Source: Thiothrix sp. (lineage in GTDB: Bacteria; Pseudomonadota; Gammaproteobacteria; Thiotrichales; Thiotrichaceae). Taken from it: DNA of 64,000 nucleotides. Positions 31,289 to 41,731 of this stretch are shown here, piece by piece (position 1 is the first letter of the stretch; each line of letters opens with the position of its first letter). Below the pieces are notes generated by a model. It did not search any database and was not told the origin of the DNA. It worked only from the letters and a program-made list of their open reading frames with translations. Position numbers and translations under genes: made by a program. Where the stretch lies: assembly GCF_028714775.1 (NCBI RefSeq), contig NZ_JAQTLS010000012.1, forward strand, positions 62,001 to 126,000, given 5' to 3'.

Positions 31289-34200
31289 ATGTTGCGTTTT
31301 CTCGCTCTGTTGCTGACTTGCTTCCTGCTTTCTTCGGCACGCGCCGACCCTTTGCCTCCCGACCAAGTTCCCGACCCGCTCAAACCGTGGGTAGGATGGG
31401 CGTTGGATGGGCATCAAGATCATGCTTGCCCCTACCTATTTAACGAAGATAGCCGCCAATGCGCGTGGCCCGGACGTTTAGAGCTGCAATTGACCGATAA
31501 AGGCGGCACATTTACCCAGCATTGGGAAGTGTATGCAGAAACCGTGGTGCGTTTGCCCGGTGACGTGCAGCATTGGCCGCAGCAGGTGCAAGACAAGGGC
31601 AAACAGCCCGTGGTGGTGACAGAAAAGGACAATTACCCGGTGTTGAAATTGCCAGCAGGCAGTTACGACATCACTGGGCAGTTTTTTTGGGACAAGTTGC
31701 CGGAAGCCTTGTTTGTTGCCCCGGAAACCGGGTTGGTGCAATTGGCGGTTAATGGTGCGGCGATTGCTACCCCAGAATTCAATGACGAAGGCGGTTTGTG
31801 GTTGAACCGCACTAACGATACCGCTAGCGAAGATAACCTTGATGTTCAGGTGTTCCGTAAGGTATCCGATTCGCACCCGCTGGAAGTGACCACCAGCATC
31901 CAATTGCGGGTATCCGGCAAGCAGCGTAATGCGGAATTGGCTCCGGTGCTGCTGGCAGATTTTATCCCTCTGCAATTGGATAGCCCGTTACCGACCCGTA
32001 TGGGGCAGGACGGCAAGCTGCAAGTGCAGCTACGCCCCGGCGAATGGACAATCAAACTGACCGGACGCGCCACCACTACCCTCGACCATTTGGCTTTACC
32101 CACCAGTGCCGCCCCGTGGCCACCAGAAGAGGTGTGGGTATTTGAAGCAGACACGCACATCCGCCAAGTGCAGGTGGAAGGCGTGAACAGCGTTGACCCG
32201 ACGCAAACCCGTTTGCCGGAAGACTGGGCAAGTTTGCCTGCATACTTGCTGACGGCGGGCAGCGCCATGAAGTTGGTGGAACAGCACCGGGGTATGACCG
32301 ACAGCCCTGCGCAACTGAGCCTGACGCGCCAACTGTGGCTGGATTCCGACGGTGCGGGGTACACCTTGCAAGACCGTTTGGATGGCACATTGGCACAGCA
32401 ATCACGTCTGGAAGTGTTGCCTGCGATCCATTTGGGGCGCGTGAGCTTGGGTGGTGAAGCGCAATTGATTACCCGCCAAGCACAAGGGCAAGCGGATGGC
32501 GTGGAAGTGCGTCAGCGTTCGATCAATCTTGAAGCGGATAGCCGTTATGAGGCGGGGCGTTCTGGCCTGCCAGTCAGTGGTTGGCAGCAGGAATTGCAGA
32601 AAGTGACCACGACCCTGCATTTGCCACCGGGTTGGTTGTTGTTCGCGGCGACGGGTACGGATAACTTGCCGGATACGTGGTTGCAGCAGTGGGATTTGCT
32701 GGATTTATTCCTTGTGCTGCTGACATTGGTGGCTACGGGTTATTTGTACGGTTGGCGTTGGGGCGCGGTTGCGGGTGTGGCTTTGGCATTGACATGGCAT
32801 CAGCCCGAAGCGCCGCAATACATCTGGCTGAACTTATTGGCGGTTACGGCGCTGTTGCGTGCCTTGCCGACGGGCTGGATGCAACGCTGGCTGGGTTATT
32901 ACCGTTGGGTAAGTTTGTTGGCCTTGGTGTTGATTGTGTTGCCTTACACCATCACCACGGTGCGCACGGCCTTGTACCCGCAATTGGAGGAAAGTGCCGC
33001 GCTGCGTGATACCGACGGTTTTGGCTTTGGTTTGGGTGGGGCAATGCAGAAGTATGATGCCGTGCCAGCCGCCGCGCCGCCCGGAGTCCCGCTTCCACCA
33101 CCTGCGCCGTCGCCTGTGGCTGCGGAACCTGCTATGCCTGCGGATGCCGCTGTCGAAATGTCTGGGAAAATGGAAACAGAACAAGCCAATGCTGTTTTGT
33201 CGGACTTGGCACAACAAGCCGAACGCAAAATGGCTCCCACCCAAGCAATGGCTGACAAGGGGCGCTACAGTTACGGATCCGCCTCCGTGAGCGGTGGGTT
33301 GGATGCCAAACGGGTTGCCAACTTGCGCAATATTGACCCCAACAGCATGATCCAAACCGGGCCGGGTTTACCCAGTTGGCAGGGCAAAACAGTAACGCTG
33401 GAATGGTCAGGTGTGATTACTCCAGAAGAGACGGCTAACTTATGGTTGGTTTCCCCGCTGGTTTATTCCTTACTGAAAGTGCTGGGGGTAGCGGTGATGT
33501 TGGTCTTGGCTGCACGTTTGGCATTGCTGGCGGGTGATTTCACTGCATGGCGGAAACTGCCGCATATAAGTAATGGGGCGCAAGTGGGCATGGGCTTGTT
33601 GTTGGCTTTGCCGCTGCTGTTGTGGTTGCAAACTACGCCTGTGGTCGCTGCGGAATCACCGACCCTGGACAATGCGATGTTGCAAACCCTGCAAGAACGC
33701 CTGTTGCGTGCGCCGGAATGTTTACCCGCCTGTGCGCAAATTGACGTGATGGATATTGCCTTACAGGACAATGGCTTGCAGGTGCGTTTACGTGCCCATG
33801 CCGCCGAACAGGTCGCTTTGCCGCTGCCGGGGAGCCAAAGTACGTGGTTGCCGCAAACCGTGGTAGTGGATGGCAAACCGGCACAAGCCCTGCGCCGCGA
33901 TGACGAACAGCAACTGTGGGTGGTGTTGGCGCAAGGCCAGCACGATGTTGTATTGCAAGGCGTATTACCGGCACGCAGCAGTTTGGCCTTGCCATTACCG
34001 CTCAAGCCGCACCGCGTGACATGGCAGGGTACAGGTTGGCAAGTGGATGGCATCCGCGATAACGGTGTCCCCGAAGACCAATTGCAGCTTAACCGTACCG
34101 CAGCCGTGGCGGATGCAGGCACGCAAGACATGCCGCATTTGCCCGCCTTTGTGAAAATCCAGCGCCGTCTGGATTTGGGGCTGGATTGGTATGTTGTCAC

Positions 34201-35536
34201 CACCATTACCCGTGTTTCTGACAGTGCCGCGCCCATCAGCTTGTCGATACCGCTATTGGTGGGCGAACAGCCGTTGAGCGAGCAATTCACCATCAAGGAC
34301 AATGCCTTACAAATCAACCTCAAGCCGCAACAAGACAGTTTGGAGTGGACATCACGCCTGCCGCAAACCGGGGAAATCACGCTAACTGCCAGCAAAAACA
34401 GCGCATGGCTGGAAGAGTGGCAAGTTGCAGCAAGCACCGTGTGGCATGTGGAGGCTACTGGCCTACCCGTCAACGATTACCAAGAAGATGATGCGCAAGG
34501 TGTATTGCTGTGGAAACCATGGGCAGGTGAAACCCTGAAGTTGGCAGTAAACCGTCCACAAGGCACGGCGGGGCAAACCGTCACGATCCTTGCCAGCCAG
34601 ACCCAGATTGAGGTTGGCAAGCGGGCGCGGGAAGTGAGTTTGCGCCTGAACTTGGATAGCAGCCGTGGTTCGCAACACACCATTACCTTGCCTGACAATG
34701 CCGTGCTGAAAAGCTTAAGCATCGACGGCACGAAACAAGCCATCCAGCAACAGCAGGGCAAAGTTATCCTGCCGTTGCTGCCGCGCAAACAGGAAGCGGT
34801 ACTGGAATGGCAGGAAGCGGGGGCGATGCCGACCCGTTACGCTTTCCCCGCGCTGGACTTGGGTTTGCCGAGTGTGAATAGCGAATTCCACCTGCAACTG
34901 CCGGAAGACCGTTGGGTATTGTGGGTACAAGGGCCATTGGCAGGGCCTGCTGTTTTGTTTTGGGGCATGTTGGGTGTATTGCTGGTGTTCGCGCTGGTGT
35001 TGGGACGTTCTGGGCTTACCCCGCTGAAAAGCTGGCAATGGTTCCTGCTCGGTATCGGTTTGAGCCAAAGCAGCCCTTACCTGATGGTACTGATGGCCTT
35101 GTGGCTGATTGCCTTGGCAATGCGTGGCAAATGGTCGGGTGAATTGCCGTATTGGAAATTTAACCTCATGCAAATCGGCTTGGTGTTGCTGACGCTGTTT
35201 GCGCTGCCATCCTTGGTGGGGGCGGTGGCAAATGGGCTACTGGGAACGCCGGACATGCAGATCGCGGGCAATGGTTCGTGGGCGCAAAATCTCATGTGGT
35301 ATCAGGACCGGGCGGGTAATACCTTGCCGCAACCCGCAGTGATCAGCGTCCCGATCCTGTATTACCGCTTGCTGATGTTGGCATGGGCATTGTGGTTGGC
35401 AGTGGCGTTGTTGGGTTGGCTGCGTTGGGGCTGGCAAGCCTTGAATCATGGCGGTTTGTGGCAAGCTAAACCGCCCAAACCACCGAAACCACAGCCAGCG
35501 GCAGCGCAAGCAGAAGGGGAGCCGCAACAAATCTGA
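31289..35536 (+). CDS. Very large membrane protein of unknown function, internally duplicated
   Basis: 1415 residues from an ATG with CAGAGGA upstream; it begins with a signal peptide ([15 protein letters not shown]). Residues 25-460 look like beta-rich extracytoplasmic domains. A membrane cluster spans about 465-565, then a Pro/Ala-rich linker (590-640), further helices near 720-745 and 767-790, a second beta-rich region (800-1200) and four or five C-terminal helices (1214-1380), with a Lys/Pro tail. The two beta-rich regions appear homologous: residues around 96-155 and 853-917 share a W-PQ, DGK-P, D, GxxDVxLQG pattern, and those around 200 and 969 share VTT-RVS. I recognise no named family. 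It is followed by purH after 65 bases. Confidence 0.85.
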   Translation: MLRFLALLLTCFLLSSARADPLPPDQVPDPLKPWVGWALDGHQDHACPYLFNEDSRQCAWPGRLELQLTDKGGTFTQHWEVYAETVVRLPGDVQHWPQQVQDKGKQPVVVTEKDNYPVLKLPAGSYDITGQFFWDKLPEALFVAPETGLVQLAVNGAAIATPEFNDEGGLWLNRTNDTASEDNLDVQVFRKVSDSHPLEVTTSIQLRVSGKQRNAELAPVLLADFIPLQLDSPLPTRMGQDGKLQVQLRPGEWTIKLTGRATTTLDHLALPTSAAPWPPEEVWVFEADTHIRQVQVEGVNSVDPTQTRLPEDWASLPAYLLTAGSAMKLVEQHRGMTDSPAQLSLTRQLWLDSDGAGYTLQDRLDGTLAQQSRLEVLPAIHLGRVSLGGEAQLITRQAQGQADGVEVRQRSINLEADSRYEAGRSGLPVSGWQQELQKVTTTLHLPPGWLLFAATGTDNLPDTWLQQWDLLDLFLVLLTLVATGYLYGWRWGAVAGVALALTWHQPEAPQYIWLNLLAVTALLRALPTGWMQRWLGYYRWVSLLALVLIVLPYTITTVRTALYPQLEESAALRDTDGFGFGLGGAMQKYDAVPAAAPPGVPLPPPAPSPVAAEPAMPADAAVEMSGKMETEQANAVLSDLAQQAERKMAPTQAMADKGRYSYGSASVSGGLDAKRVANLRNIDPNSMIQTGPGLPSWQGKTVTLEWSGVITPEETANLWLVSPLVYSLLKVLGVAVMLVLAARLALLAGDFTAWRKLPHISNGAQVGMGLLLALPLLLWLQTTPVVAAESPTLDNAMLQTLQERLLRAPECLPACAQIDVMDIALQDNGLQVRLRAHAAEQVALPLPGSQSTWLPQTVVVDGKPAQALRRDDEQQLWVVLAQGQHDVVLQGVLPARSSLALPLPLKPHRVTWQGTGWQVDGIRDNGVPEDQLQLNRTAAVADAGTQDMPHLPAFVKIQRRLDLGLDWYVVTTITRVSDSAAPISLSIPLLVGEQPLSEQFTIKDNALQINLKPQQDSLEWTSRLPQTGEITLTASKNSAWLEEWQVAASTVWHVEATGLPVNDYQEDDAQGVLLWKPWAGETLKLAVNRPQGTAGQTVTILASQTQIEVGKRAREVSLRLNLDSSRGSQHTITLPDNAVLKSLSIDGTKQAIQQQQGKVILPLLPRKQEAVLEWQEAGAMPTRYAFPALDLGLPSVNSEFHLQLPEDRWVLWVQGPLAGPAVLFWGMLGVLLVFALVLGRSGLTPLKSWQWFLLGIGLSQSSPYLMVLMALWLIALAMRGKWSGELPYWKFNLMQIGLVLLTLFALPSLVGAVANGLLGTPDMQIAGNGSWAQNLMWYQDRAGNTLPQPAVISVPILYYRLLMLAWALWLAVALLGWLRWGWQALNHGGLWQAKPPKPPKPQPAAAQAEGEPQQI

Positions 35537-35601
35537 CATTGCAGGGAAACAGGCATGGACATAGAATACTCTGTTTTTCATTCCCCCCAGAGATTCACAC
35601 G

Positions 35602-37185
35602 ATGACGACTGTTTCCAACCTGCCCGTAACCCGCGCCTTGTTGAGCGTTTCCGACAAGGCTGGCGTGGTGGAATTCGCCCAATTCCTGCATAGCCAAGGC
35701 GTTGAACTGCTTTCTACCGGCGGCACTGCCAAATTGCTGGCGGCTGCGGGCATCCCGGTAATTGAAGTTTCCGACCATACCGGCTTCCCCGAAATGATGG
35801 ATGGGCGGGTGAAAACCCTGCACCCGAAAATTCACGGTGGCATCCTCGGTCGTCGTGGTGTGGACGATGCCATCATGGCAGAACACGGTATTGGGCGTAT
35901 CGACCTGATCGTGGTTAACCTGTACCCGTTTGAAGCCACCGTATCCAAGCCCGGTTGCAGCTTTGACGACGCTGTGGAAAACATCGACATCGGCGGCCCG
36001 GCAATGGTTCGCGCCAGTGCCAAAAACCATGCCCACGTCGCCATTGTGGTTGAACCCGGCGAATACGGGCGCATCCAAGCCGAAATGGAAACCAGTGGCG
36101 GCTGCATCAAGCCTGAAACCCGTTTCAGCCTCGCGGTCAAAGCCTTTGAACACACCGCACGTTACGATGGCATGATTGCCAACTACTTCGGCGCACGGGT
36201 GGATGGTGCAACGCACGAACAGCCCGCAGCGTTCCCACGCACTTTCAGCCTGCAAGTTGAAAAGAAACAAGACTGCCGTTACGGTGAAAACAGCCACCAA
36301 GCAGGTGCGTTTTACGCTGAATACGATGCTCCGGCGGGCTGCATTGCCAGCGCCACCCAAGTACAAGGCAAGGAATTGTCTTACAACAACATTGGCGATA
36401 CCGATGCGGCGCTGGAATGCGTGAAGCAATTCACCGCCCCGGCCTGCGTGATCGTTAAGCACGCCAACCCGTGTGGTGTGGCAGTCGGCGCAAATATTCT
36501 GGAAGCCTACAACCGCGCTTACAGCACTGACCCCGAATCCGCATTCGGCGGCATCATCGCCTTCAACTACCCGCTGGATGGCGAAACCGCGAAAACCATC
36601 GTCGACCGCCAATTTGTCGAAGTCATCATTGCACCGGGAGTTTCACCAGAAGCAGTAGCAGCGGTTGCCGCGAAAAAGAACGTGCGCCTGTTGACCGTGG
36701 ATATGTGGGGTGCTGAAAACCCTAACCGTCTGGATTACAAGCGTGTTAACGGTGGCCTGTTGGTACAAACCGCTGACATCCCGTTACTGGATAAACTGAC
36801 CGTCGTCAGCACGCGCCAGCCGACTGAAAGCGAATTGAGCGACCTGCAATTTGCGTGGAAAGTTGCCAAGTTCGTCAAATCCAACGCGATTGTTTACGCG
36901 AAAAACGACATGACCATCGGTGTGGGCGCAGGCCAAATGAGCCGCATTAACTCCGCACGTATCGCTGGTATCAAGGCCGAACACGCAGGTTTGGTTGTGC
37001 CGGGTTCGGTCATGGCATCGGATGCTTTCTTCCCATTCCGTGACGGCATCGACAGCGCGGCAGCAGCAGGTATCAAAGCGGTAATCCAACCGGGTGGTTC
37101 CATGCGCGATGAGGAAGTCATTGCGGCTGCGAATGAGCATGGCATGGCGATGGTCTTTACCGGAATGCGCCACTTCCGCCATTAA
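35602..37185 (+). CDS. purH: AICAR transformylase / IMP cyclohydrolase
   Basis: 527 residues. Carries out the last two steps of IMP synthesis. The N-terminal cyclohydrolase (MGS-like) domain starts [19 protein letters not shown] and includes STGGTAKLL and [18 protein letters not shown]; the transformylase domain contains [20 protein letters not shown] and the C-terminal [16 protein letters not shown]. The start is the ATG at 35602, giving the usual length; an upstream frame from 35539 would add 21 residues without a binding site. Confidence 0.98.
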   Translation: MTTVSNLPVTRALLSVSDKAGVVEFAQFLHSQGVELLSTGGTAKLLAAAGIPVIEVSDHTGFPEMMDGRVKTLHPKIHGGILGRRGVDDAIMAEHGIGRIDLIVVNLYPFEATVSKPGCSFDDAVENIDIGGPAMVRASAKNHAHVAIVVEPGEYGRIQAEMETSGGCIKPETRFSLAVKAFEHTARYDGMIANYFGARVDGATHEQPAAFPRTFSLQVEKKQDCRYGENSHQAGAFYAEYDAPAGCIASATQVQGKELSYNNIGDTDAALECVKQFTAPACVIVKHANPCGVAVGANILEAYNRAYSTDPESAFGGIIAFNYPLDGETAKTIVDRQFVEVIIAPGVSPEAVAAVAAKKNVRLLTVDMWGAENPNRLDYKRVNGGLLVQTADIPLLDKLTVVSTRQPTESELSDLQFAWKVAKFVKSNAIVYAKNDMTIGVGAGQMSRINSARIAGIKAEHAGLVVPGSVMASDAFFPFRDGIDSAAAAGIKAVIQPGGSMRDEEVIAAANEHGMAMVFTGMRHFRH

Positions 37186-37188
37186 TCC

Positions 37189-37548
37189 TTAGCGGAAAGG
37201 TATCTGGAACAACGCCCGCAAGCTGTCTCTCAGGCGGTTGGCGGGCGGTGGAGCTGCTTGGCTTTCTGGGTGGATTTCCCGTGGTACATAACCAAATGTT
37301 TCATTGAACAGTGAGAAGTCGATGCAAAATGTATCGCCTTCGCCATGTTGGGAAAGAATTTCCACCAAAGGCAGTTCACGGCGGTGCTGTGAGGTGACGG
37401 TTTTGATGAAACCTTGCTGGCTTAAGCCCGTGATGCCCGTGATTTTGCGTTTGCGGCTGTTTTCATCAGTGACATTCCAGTAAATCAGGCCACTTTCAGG
37501 GGTTTTTTGCTGATGGGAAATCGTATTCAGGGTGAAAGTTTTGAGCAT
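37189..37548 (-). CDS. Conserved-looking hypothetical protein
   Basis: 119 residues, no signal peptide or membrane helix, mixed charge, with a proline-containing region near residue 98 (QAAPPPANR) and a basic C-terminus. GAGAG lies before the ATG. I recognise no domain. It is in line with the bpt gene, 61 bases downstream of it, and its end lies 3 bases from the convergent purH stop. That tight packing supports a real gene. Confidence 0.6.
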   Translation of the reverse strand: MLKTFTLNTISHQQKTPESGLIYWNVTDENSRKRKITGITGLSQQGFIKTVTSQHRRELPLVEILSQHGEGDTFCIDFSLFNETFGYVPREIHPESQAAPPPANRLRDSLRALFQIPFR

Positions 37549-37609
37549 TGTTGACTCTCATGCGGTGACGGGGTAGCCCAAAAACTAGCATGAAATATAA
37601 CCGCAACCA

Positions 37610-38359
37610 TTAACTTTCAGACGATCTGCACGACCTTTTATCGGCTGGTTCCAGCGTTTCCCAAACACCATTTCTCAAGCCCTCAATCGGCTGGAAACGG
37701 GTCTTGTAATTCATCTTTGGTGACTCAGCAATCCAATAGCCGGGGTAGACATAGGGCAAACCCCGTTCGCGGGCATAGTCGATTTGCCACAGTACCGCAT
37801 ACGTTCCCAAGCCGCGTTTTTCACCAATATCGGGGGCGAAAAAGGTGTATACCGACGACAGGCCATTGGGTGTTTCATCGACCGTTGCCACTGCCAGCAG
37901 GTCATCACCGTCACGGAATTCCACCAATAAGGTTTCGCTCCAGCGGCTGAGCAGGAAACCGGCAAATGTTTCCATGCTATCCGTTTCCATCCCGCCGCCT
38001 TTGTGGCGTTGGTTGATGTATTGCCGGTATAACTCACCGTATTCGGGTTTGAAACCTTCCCCCCGGTTGACGTGTACCTGCAAGTCGCGGTTACGTTGCT
38101 TGGTCCGTTGCTGCGAGCGGTTAGGTTTGAAATGTTCGACCGGAATGCGCGTTGAAACGCAGGACGTGCATGTCTTGCAGTGGGGGCGATAGACATCGGT
38201 TCCACTGCGCCGAAAGCCGCTGTCCAACAAACGGGCATACAACTTTGTGGTCATGCTGAAACAAGGGTCAACCAGCAGGTTGACGGCTTGCCGGTCGGGT
38301 AAATAAGGGCAGGGGTGGACAGCAGTAATGTAAAGGTTGAGGTTGGCTTCTGCTGACAT
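37610..38359 (-). CDS. bpt: Leucyl/aspartate-tRNA-protein transferase (Bpt)
   Basis: 249 residues from an ATG preceded by GAAGGTG; a start at 38392 would add 11 residues. Transfers leucine to N-terminal Asp or Glu of proteins, marking them for ClpAP. The N-terminal CPYLPDRQAVNLL and the cysteine cluster in HCKTCTSCVSTRIPV are family hallmarks, followed by the GNAT-like domain (GLSSVYTFF, GLGTYAVLWQIDYA, YVYPGYWI). It lies 11 bases after the FNR-like regulator gene on the same strand, so probably cotranscribed. Confidence 0.95.
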   Translation of the reverse strand: MSAEANLNLYITAVHPCPYLPDRQAVNLLVDPCFSMTTKLYARLLDSGFRRSGTDVYRPHCKTCTSCVSTRIPVEHFKPNRSQQRTKQRNRDLQVHVNRGEGFKPEYGELYRQYINQRHKGGGMETDSMETFAGFLLSRWSETLLVEFRDGDDLLAVATVDETPNGLSSVYTFFAPDIGEKRGLGTYAVLWQIDYARERGLPYVYPGYWIAESPKMNYKTRFQPIEGLRNGVWETLEPADKRSCRSSES

Positions 38360-38370
38360 CCGGTTCACCT

Positions 38371-39075
38371 TCAGCAGCTTCCGCTGGAACAAGCTGTTTT
38401 ACGTAAACCCTCAACGTTTTGTATTTGGATGCTGCCGCGTTGTTCGTTGATGAAACCTTGGCGTTTCCAGTCTGAGAGGAAGCGGCTGACCGTTTCAATC
38501 GTCAATCCCAGCAACTCGCCGATTTCAGCACGGGAAAGCGGCAGCACTACCCAGCCGCCACCCATGTTCTCACACCAGCGCAGCAGGAATGAGGCCAAAC
38601 GTTCGGCAGCTTTTTTTGCCCCCAGTTCCAGCATCATGTCTTCCGCTTCACGCAAGTGCTGAATCCAGCGGCGCATCATGGTGTTTTCGATTTCAGGGTT
38701 TTGTTTTTTCAGCTCCATCAGTTCGCCCAGTGGCAGGCGGCAAACTTCGATTTCACTCAAGGGGATGGCGGTATGGTTGTAAGGTTCACCAGCAAAGCCG
38801 TCAAAGCCAAACAAATCGCCTGCCCGCAATACGCGGACAATCTGGGTGCGCCCATTGGGAAGGGTTTTGATCAGCTTGACCAGCCCCCGGCGCAAGGTGA
38901 AGGCATTCAGTGCCACATCACCTTGATGATAGACCGTTTCATCAGCAGCATAGGTAACTACAGACGGCTGGAAGAGCTGTATTTCAACCAGTCGGTCTAT
39001 CGGCAATTGGGCGAAAATGCTTAAGTGCCGAATCTGGCACGATTGGCAATGCCCCTTGCCTTTGATGTTTGACAT
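38371..39075 (-). CDS. CRP/FNR family transcription regulator
   Basis: 234 residues; the chosen ATG follows AAGGAG. The N-terminal cyclic-nucleotide-type beta-roll (about 25-140) is followed by a winged helix with ETVSRFL in the recognition helix, the E-xx-SR pattern of FNR that reads TTGAT half-sites. FNR binds its 4Fe-4S cluster with three N-terminal cysteines and one central one. Here HCQSCQIRHLS keeps the first two, but the third position is Ser; a central Cys (in EVCRLPL) is present, and the protein ends CSSGSC. Thus oxygen sensing by a standard cluster is doubtful. Upstream of bpt. Confidence 0.9.
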   Translation of the reverse strand: MSNIKGKGHCQSCQIRHLSIFAQLPIDRLVEIQLFQPSVVTYAADETVYHQGDVALNAFTLRRGLVKLIKTLPNGRTQIVRVLRAGDLFGFDGFAGEPYNHTAIPLSEIEVCRLPLGELMELKKQNPEIENTMMRRWIQHLREAEDMMLELGAKKAAERLASFLLRWCENMGGGWVVLPLSRAEIGELLGLTIETVSRFLSDWKRQGFINEQRGSIQIQNVEGLRKTACSSGSC

Positions 39076-39208
39076 ACCCTCTCCTTTATCCTTGCAGTCC
39101 GCAATATGCACTACACATAAGGAATATTACTGTTTCCGCTGTTGAAGAACAATCAAGGCTGCGGCTTAAGGGGGCTTTTGCGTTATTTCATGGCGGAAAA
39201 GGCTAGCA

Positions 39209-39238
39209 TTGGTCACATTTCGCGTTTTCGCGTATGAT
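39209..39238 (+). promoter_or_regulatory. Candidate ribBA promoter
   Basis: TTGGTC (39209-39214) and TATGAT (39233-39238) with an 18-base spacer. They would start transcription about 70 bases before the ribBA ATG. No FMN riboswitch is recognisable in this leader. The 238 bases between the divergent regulator and ribBA hold no gene that I can support. Confidence 0.45.
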
Positions 39239-39313
39239 TGCGCCTTTTCAACCCTAAAGTAGACTGTACCCACACGTTAGCCAGTCAGTCGCATGGATAG
39301 ATGCAGGAACCCT

Positions 39314-40420
39314 ATGCAATTCAACACCACAGAAGAGATACTCGAAGACCTCGCCGCCGGTAAAATGGTCGTTATTGTTGACGATGAAGACCGCGAAAAT
39401 GAAGGCGACTTATTAATGGTGGCTTCCCTCACGCGACCGGAAGACATCAATTTCATGGTCAAAGAAGGGCGCGGCTTGGTTTGCCTGACCCTGACCCGTG
39501 AGCGTTGCAAGCAGTTGAACCTGCCACTGATGATTTCCGCGACAGACGAAGAACACCGCACCAATTTCACCGTGTCGATTGAAGCGGCGGAAGGTGTAAC
39601 GACAGGCATTTCGGCTTATGACCGTGCCCATACCGTGCGCACGGCGGTTGCACCGAATGCCCAGCCTGCCGACATTGAACAGCCGGGGCATATTTTCCCC
39701 TTGATGGCGCAACCGGGCGGGGTATTGACCCGCGCAGGCCATACCGAAGCGGGCTGCGATTTGGCACGTTTGGCAGGTTTTGAGCCAGCCGCGACAATCG
39801 TGGAAATCCTCAACGAAGACGGCACAATGGCACGTCGCCCTGACCTTGAAATCTTTGCCGAAAAGCACTGCCTCAAAATGGGGACTATCGAAGACCTGAT
39901 CCGTTACCGTGTGCAAAATGAAAAGACCATCGAGCGTATCTTTGAAAAAGATGTGTCCACGGAATACGGCCAATTCCATCTGGTTGCTTACCAAGAACTC
40001 GCCAAACACGACATACATCTGGCGCTGGTCAAAGGTGAAGTCAGTGCCGACGATACCGTCATGGTGCGTGTGCATTTGGAAAATGAGCTATGCGACCTGC
40101 TGGCATTAACGGAGCCGGGTTGCGGTTGGCCTTTACGCAGTGCGATGAAACGTATCAGCGACGAGGGTAAGGGCGCAATCGTTATCCTGCGTGAACCGAT
40201 CCAAACACAAAACCTGTTGCAACAGTTGAAAGGGTTTGAATCTCGCCCCGTAGTGCGGGACAATGCCCGCTCTTCACCGGCTGAGCTAAAAACCTACGGC
40301 ATTGGTGCGCAAATCCTCTCTGACCTCGGCATCCGTCGGATGCGCGTGATGAGTGCGCCCAAACGCTTCCACGGGATTGCTGGTTTCGGTCTGGAAATTG
40401 TTGATTACGTTCAGGATTAA
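39314..40420 (+). CDS. ribBA: 3,4-dihydroxy-2-butanone-4-phosphate synthase with degenerate GTP cyclohydrolase II-like domain
   Basis: 368 residues; ATG after AGGAA. The N-terminal RibB domain (about 1-200) is intact: DDEDRENEGDL, GRGLVCLTL, RAGHTEAGCDLARLAG. It makes the four-carbon precursor of riboflavin from ribulose 5-phosphate. The C-terminal 160 residues are RibA-like in fold, ending with KTYGIGAQILSDLGIRRMR, but the zinc cysteines (CLTGD...RCDCG in active GTP cyclohydrolase II) are absent and the region reads HLENELCDLLALTEPGCGW. It is therefore probably RibB-only in catalysis, like other RibB-RibX fusions. First of ribBA-ribH-nusB. Confidence 0.95.
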   Translation: MQFNTTEEILEDLAAGKMVVIVDDEDRENEGDLLMVASLTRPEDINFMVKEGRGLVCLTLTRERCKQLNLPLMISATDEEHRTNFTVSIEAAEGVTTGISAYDRAHTVRTAVAPNAQPADIEQPGHIFPLMAQPGGVLTRAGHTEAGCDLARLAGFEPAATIVEILNEDGTMARRPDLEIFAEKHCLKMGTIEDLIRYRVQNEKTIERIFEKDVSTEYGQFHLVAYQELAKHDIHLALVKGEVSADDTVMVRVHLENELCDLLALTEPGCGWPLRSAMKRISDEGKGAIVILREPIQTQNLLQQLKGFESRPVVRDNARSSPAELKTYGIGAQILSDLGIRRMRVMSAPKRFHGIAGFGLEIVDYVQD

Positions 40421-40435
40421 GGTTGGGATTATTCA

Positions 40436-40912
40436 ATGGGCTGCAATGTTATCGAAGGTGATTACGCACCACAGGAAGCAAAATACGGCATCGTCGTTGC
40501 GCGTTTTAACAGTTTTATCGTCGAAAGCCTGCTTTCCGGCGCAATTGATGCACTCAAGCGTCATGGTGGCGTGAAAGAGGAAGACATTGATGTAGTACGT
40601 GTGCCGGGCGCATACGAACTGCCATTGGTGGCACAGGCAATGGCGGCTAATGGTGATTACGATGCCATTATCGCGTTGGGCGCGGTTATCCGTGGCAGCA
40701 CGCCGCACTTTGATTATGTCGCAGGTGAAGCCTCCAAAGGGCTGGCATCGGTTGGTTTGGCACACGAACTGCCGGTTATTTTTGGTGTCCTGACCACGGA
40801 TACCATCGAGCAATCTATCGAGCGGGCAGGGACAAAAGCAGGCAACAAAGGCGCGGAAGCGGCTCTGTCTGCGATTGAAATGGTTTCTTTGCTGCGTAAG
40901 ATCAGGAAATAA
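40436..40912 (+). CDS. ribH: 6,7-dimethyl-8-ribityllumazine synthase
   Basis: 158 residues, usual length. Condenses the RibA-derived pyrimidine with the RibB product, the penultimate step of riboflavin synthesis. Signatures: [49 protein letters not shown] with the catalytic His. It follows ribBA by 15 bases and precedes nusB by 6, the conserved gammaproteobacterial order. Confidence 0.97.
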   Translation: MGCNVIEGDYAPQEAKYGIVVARFNSFIVESLLSGAIDALKRHGGVKEEDIDVVRVPGAYELPLVAQAMAANGDYDAIIALGAVIRGSTPHFDYVAGEASKGLASVGLAHELPVIFGVLTTDTIEQSIERAGTKAGNKGAEAALSAIEMVSLLRKIRK

Positions 40913-40918
40913 ACACAA

Positions 40919-41386
40919 ATGGCTGGTCGCAAACCCCTTTCGGAATCCCAGCAATTAATTGCCCGTCGTCGTGTTGCACGGCGGCTGGCAATGCAGGGCG
41001 TCTATCAATGGATTATCACAGGTAATGAATTCAATGAGATATACCTGTACTTTCAGGAAGATCGTGAATTGGCGGAAGATTTCCGCAAGTCGGATGCGGC
41101 CTTTTGCCATAAACTGATGCGTTGCGCGATAGAGGGCGGTGAGGAACTGGAAAACCGGATTTCCCCGCACCTTGACCGCAAACTGTCCCAAGTTGACCCG
41201 ATTGAACATGCCGTGTTGCGGGTAGCTACCTGCGAACTGGTAAACCACATCGAAACCCCTTTCAAAGTGGTGGTCAATGAATACGTTAATCTGGCGAAAA
41301 AATTTGGCGCGGAACAGGCACACAAATTTATCAACGGCGTATTGGACAAGATCGCAGCGGATGCCCGTCCGCTCGAACGCCAGTAA
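40919..41386 (+). CDS. nusB: Transcription antitermination factor NusB
   Basis: 155 residues. Binds boxA RNA with NusE to suppress termination in rRNA operons. The helical NusB fold is recognisable: RRVARRLAMQGVYQWIITG, PIEHAVLRVATCEL, and the C-terminal NEYVNLAKKFGAEQAHKFINGVLDK region. It is slightly longer than E. coli NusB (139) with an extended N-terminus. Six bases after ribH. Confidence 0.96.
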   Translation: MAGRKPLSESQQLIARRRVARRLAMQGVYQWIITGNEFNEIYLYFQEDRELAEDFRKSDAAFCHKLMRCAIEGGEELENRISPHLDRKLSQVDPIEHAVLRVATCELVNHIETPFKVVVNEYVNLAKKFGAEQAHKFINGVLDKIAADARPLERQ

Positions 41387-41394
41387 GCTCATTA

Positions 41395-41420
41395 ACCGGG
41401 CGTAGCTATTACGCCCCGGT
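41395..41420. other. Stem-loop after nusB
   Basis: ACCGGGCGTA pairs with TACGCCCCGGT around a 4-5 base loop, with one bulged C, starting about 9 bases after the nusB stop. No U-tract follows, so it is a weak terminator candidate or an mRNA-end structure. Confidence 0.45.
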
Positions 41421-41544
41421 ATACAAAAACCTTTCATCTGCTCTACACATTTTCTGCACATCTACACGCTATGCTTGCCACAAGCGTCGCCAATACGGCT
41501 GGCGTGGTTAAAAAATATAAATAAGCGACAGGAGTGTGGCACAA

Positions 41545-41715
41545 ATGAATACGATGGCAGAGCCATTCCGGCACAATGACAAACTACCCTTAATGTTCCG
41601 GCAGCTTCCTAAAAGCCGTTCCCTGCATGGCGCTGTTCCGCAAGAGCCACGTGGCGAGCGGATGCAACGCTGGCAGCACAGGCTGGAACGCCTGTTTGCC
41701 CGCCAAGTCTATTGA
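41545..41715 (+). CDS. Putative 56-residue basic protein
   Basis: A short open frame of 57 codons, starting MNTMAEPFRHNDKLPL and ending in a basic amphipathic stretch (RMQRWQHRLERLFARQVY). GACAGGAG lies about 13 bases upstream of the ATG, a slightly long spacing; ATG at codon 4 is an alternative. It fills the otherwise empty interval between nusB and the convergent methyltransferase gene, and its third-position base use looks coding. No family recognised. Confidence 0.45.
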   Translation: MNTMAEPFRHNDKLPLMFRQLPKSRSLHGAVPQEPRGERMQRWQHRLERLFARQVY

Positions 41716-41731
41716 AATACGGCGCAGGGAA

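Noticed and set aside
39141..39155. FNR box TTGA-N7-TCAA beside the FNR-like gene
   Set aside because: The half-sites are one base too far apart for a CRP/FNR site (14 bases expected, 15 found).
39076..39313. FMN riboswitch before ribBA
   Set aside because: None of the conserved RFN-element blocks is visible; the leader is short and AT-rich near the promoter.
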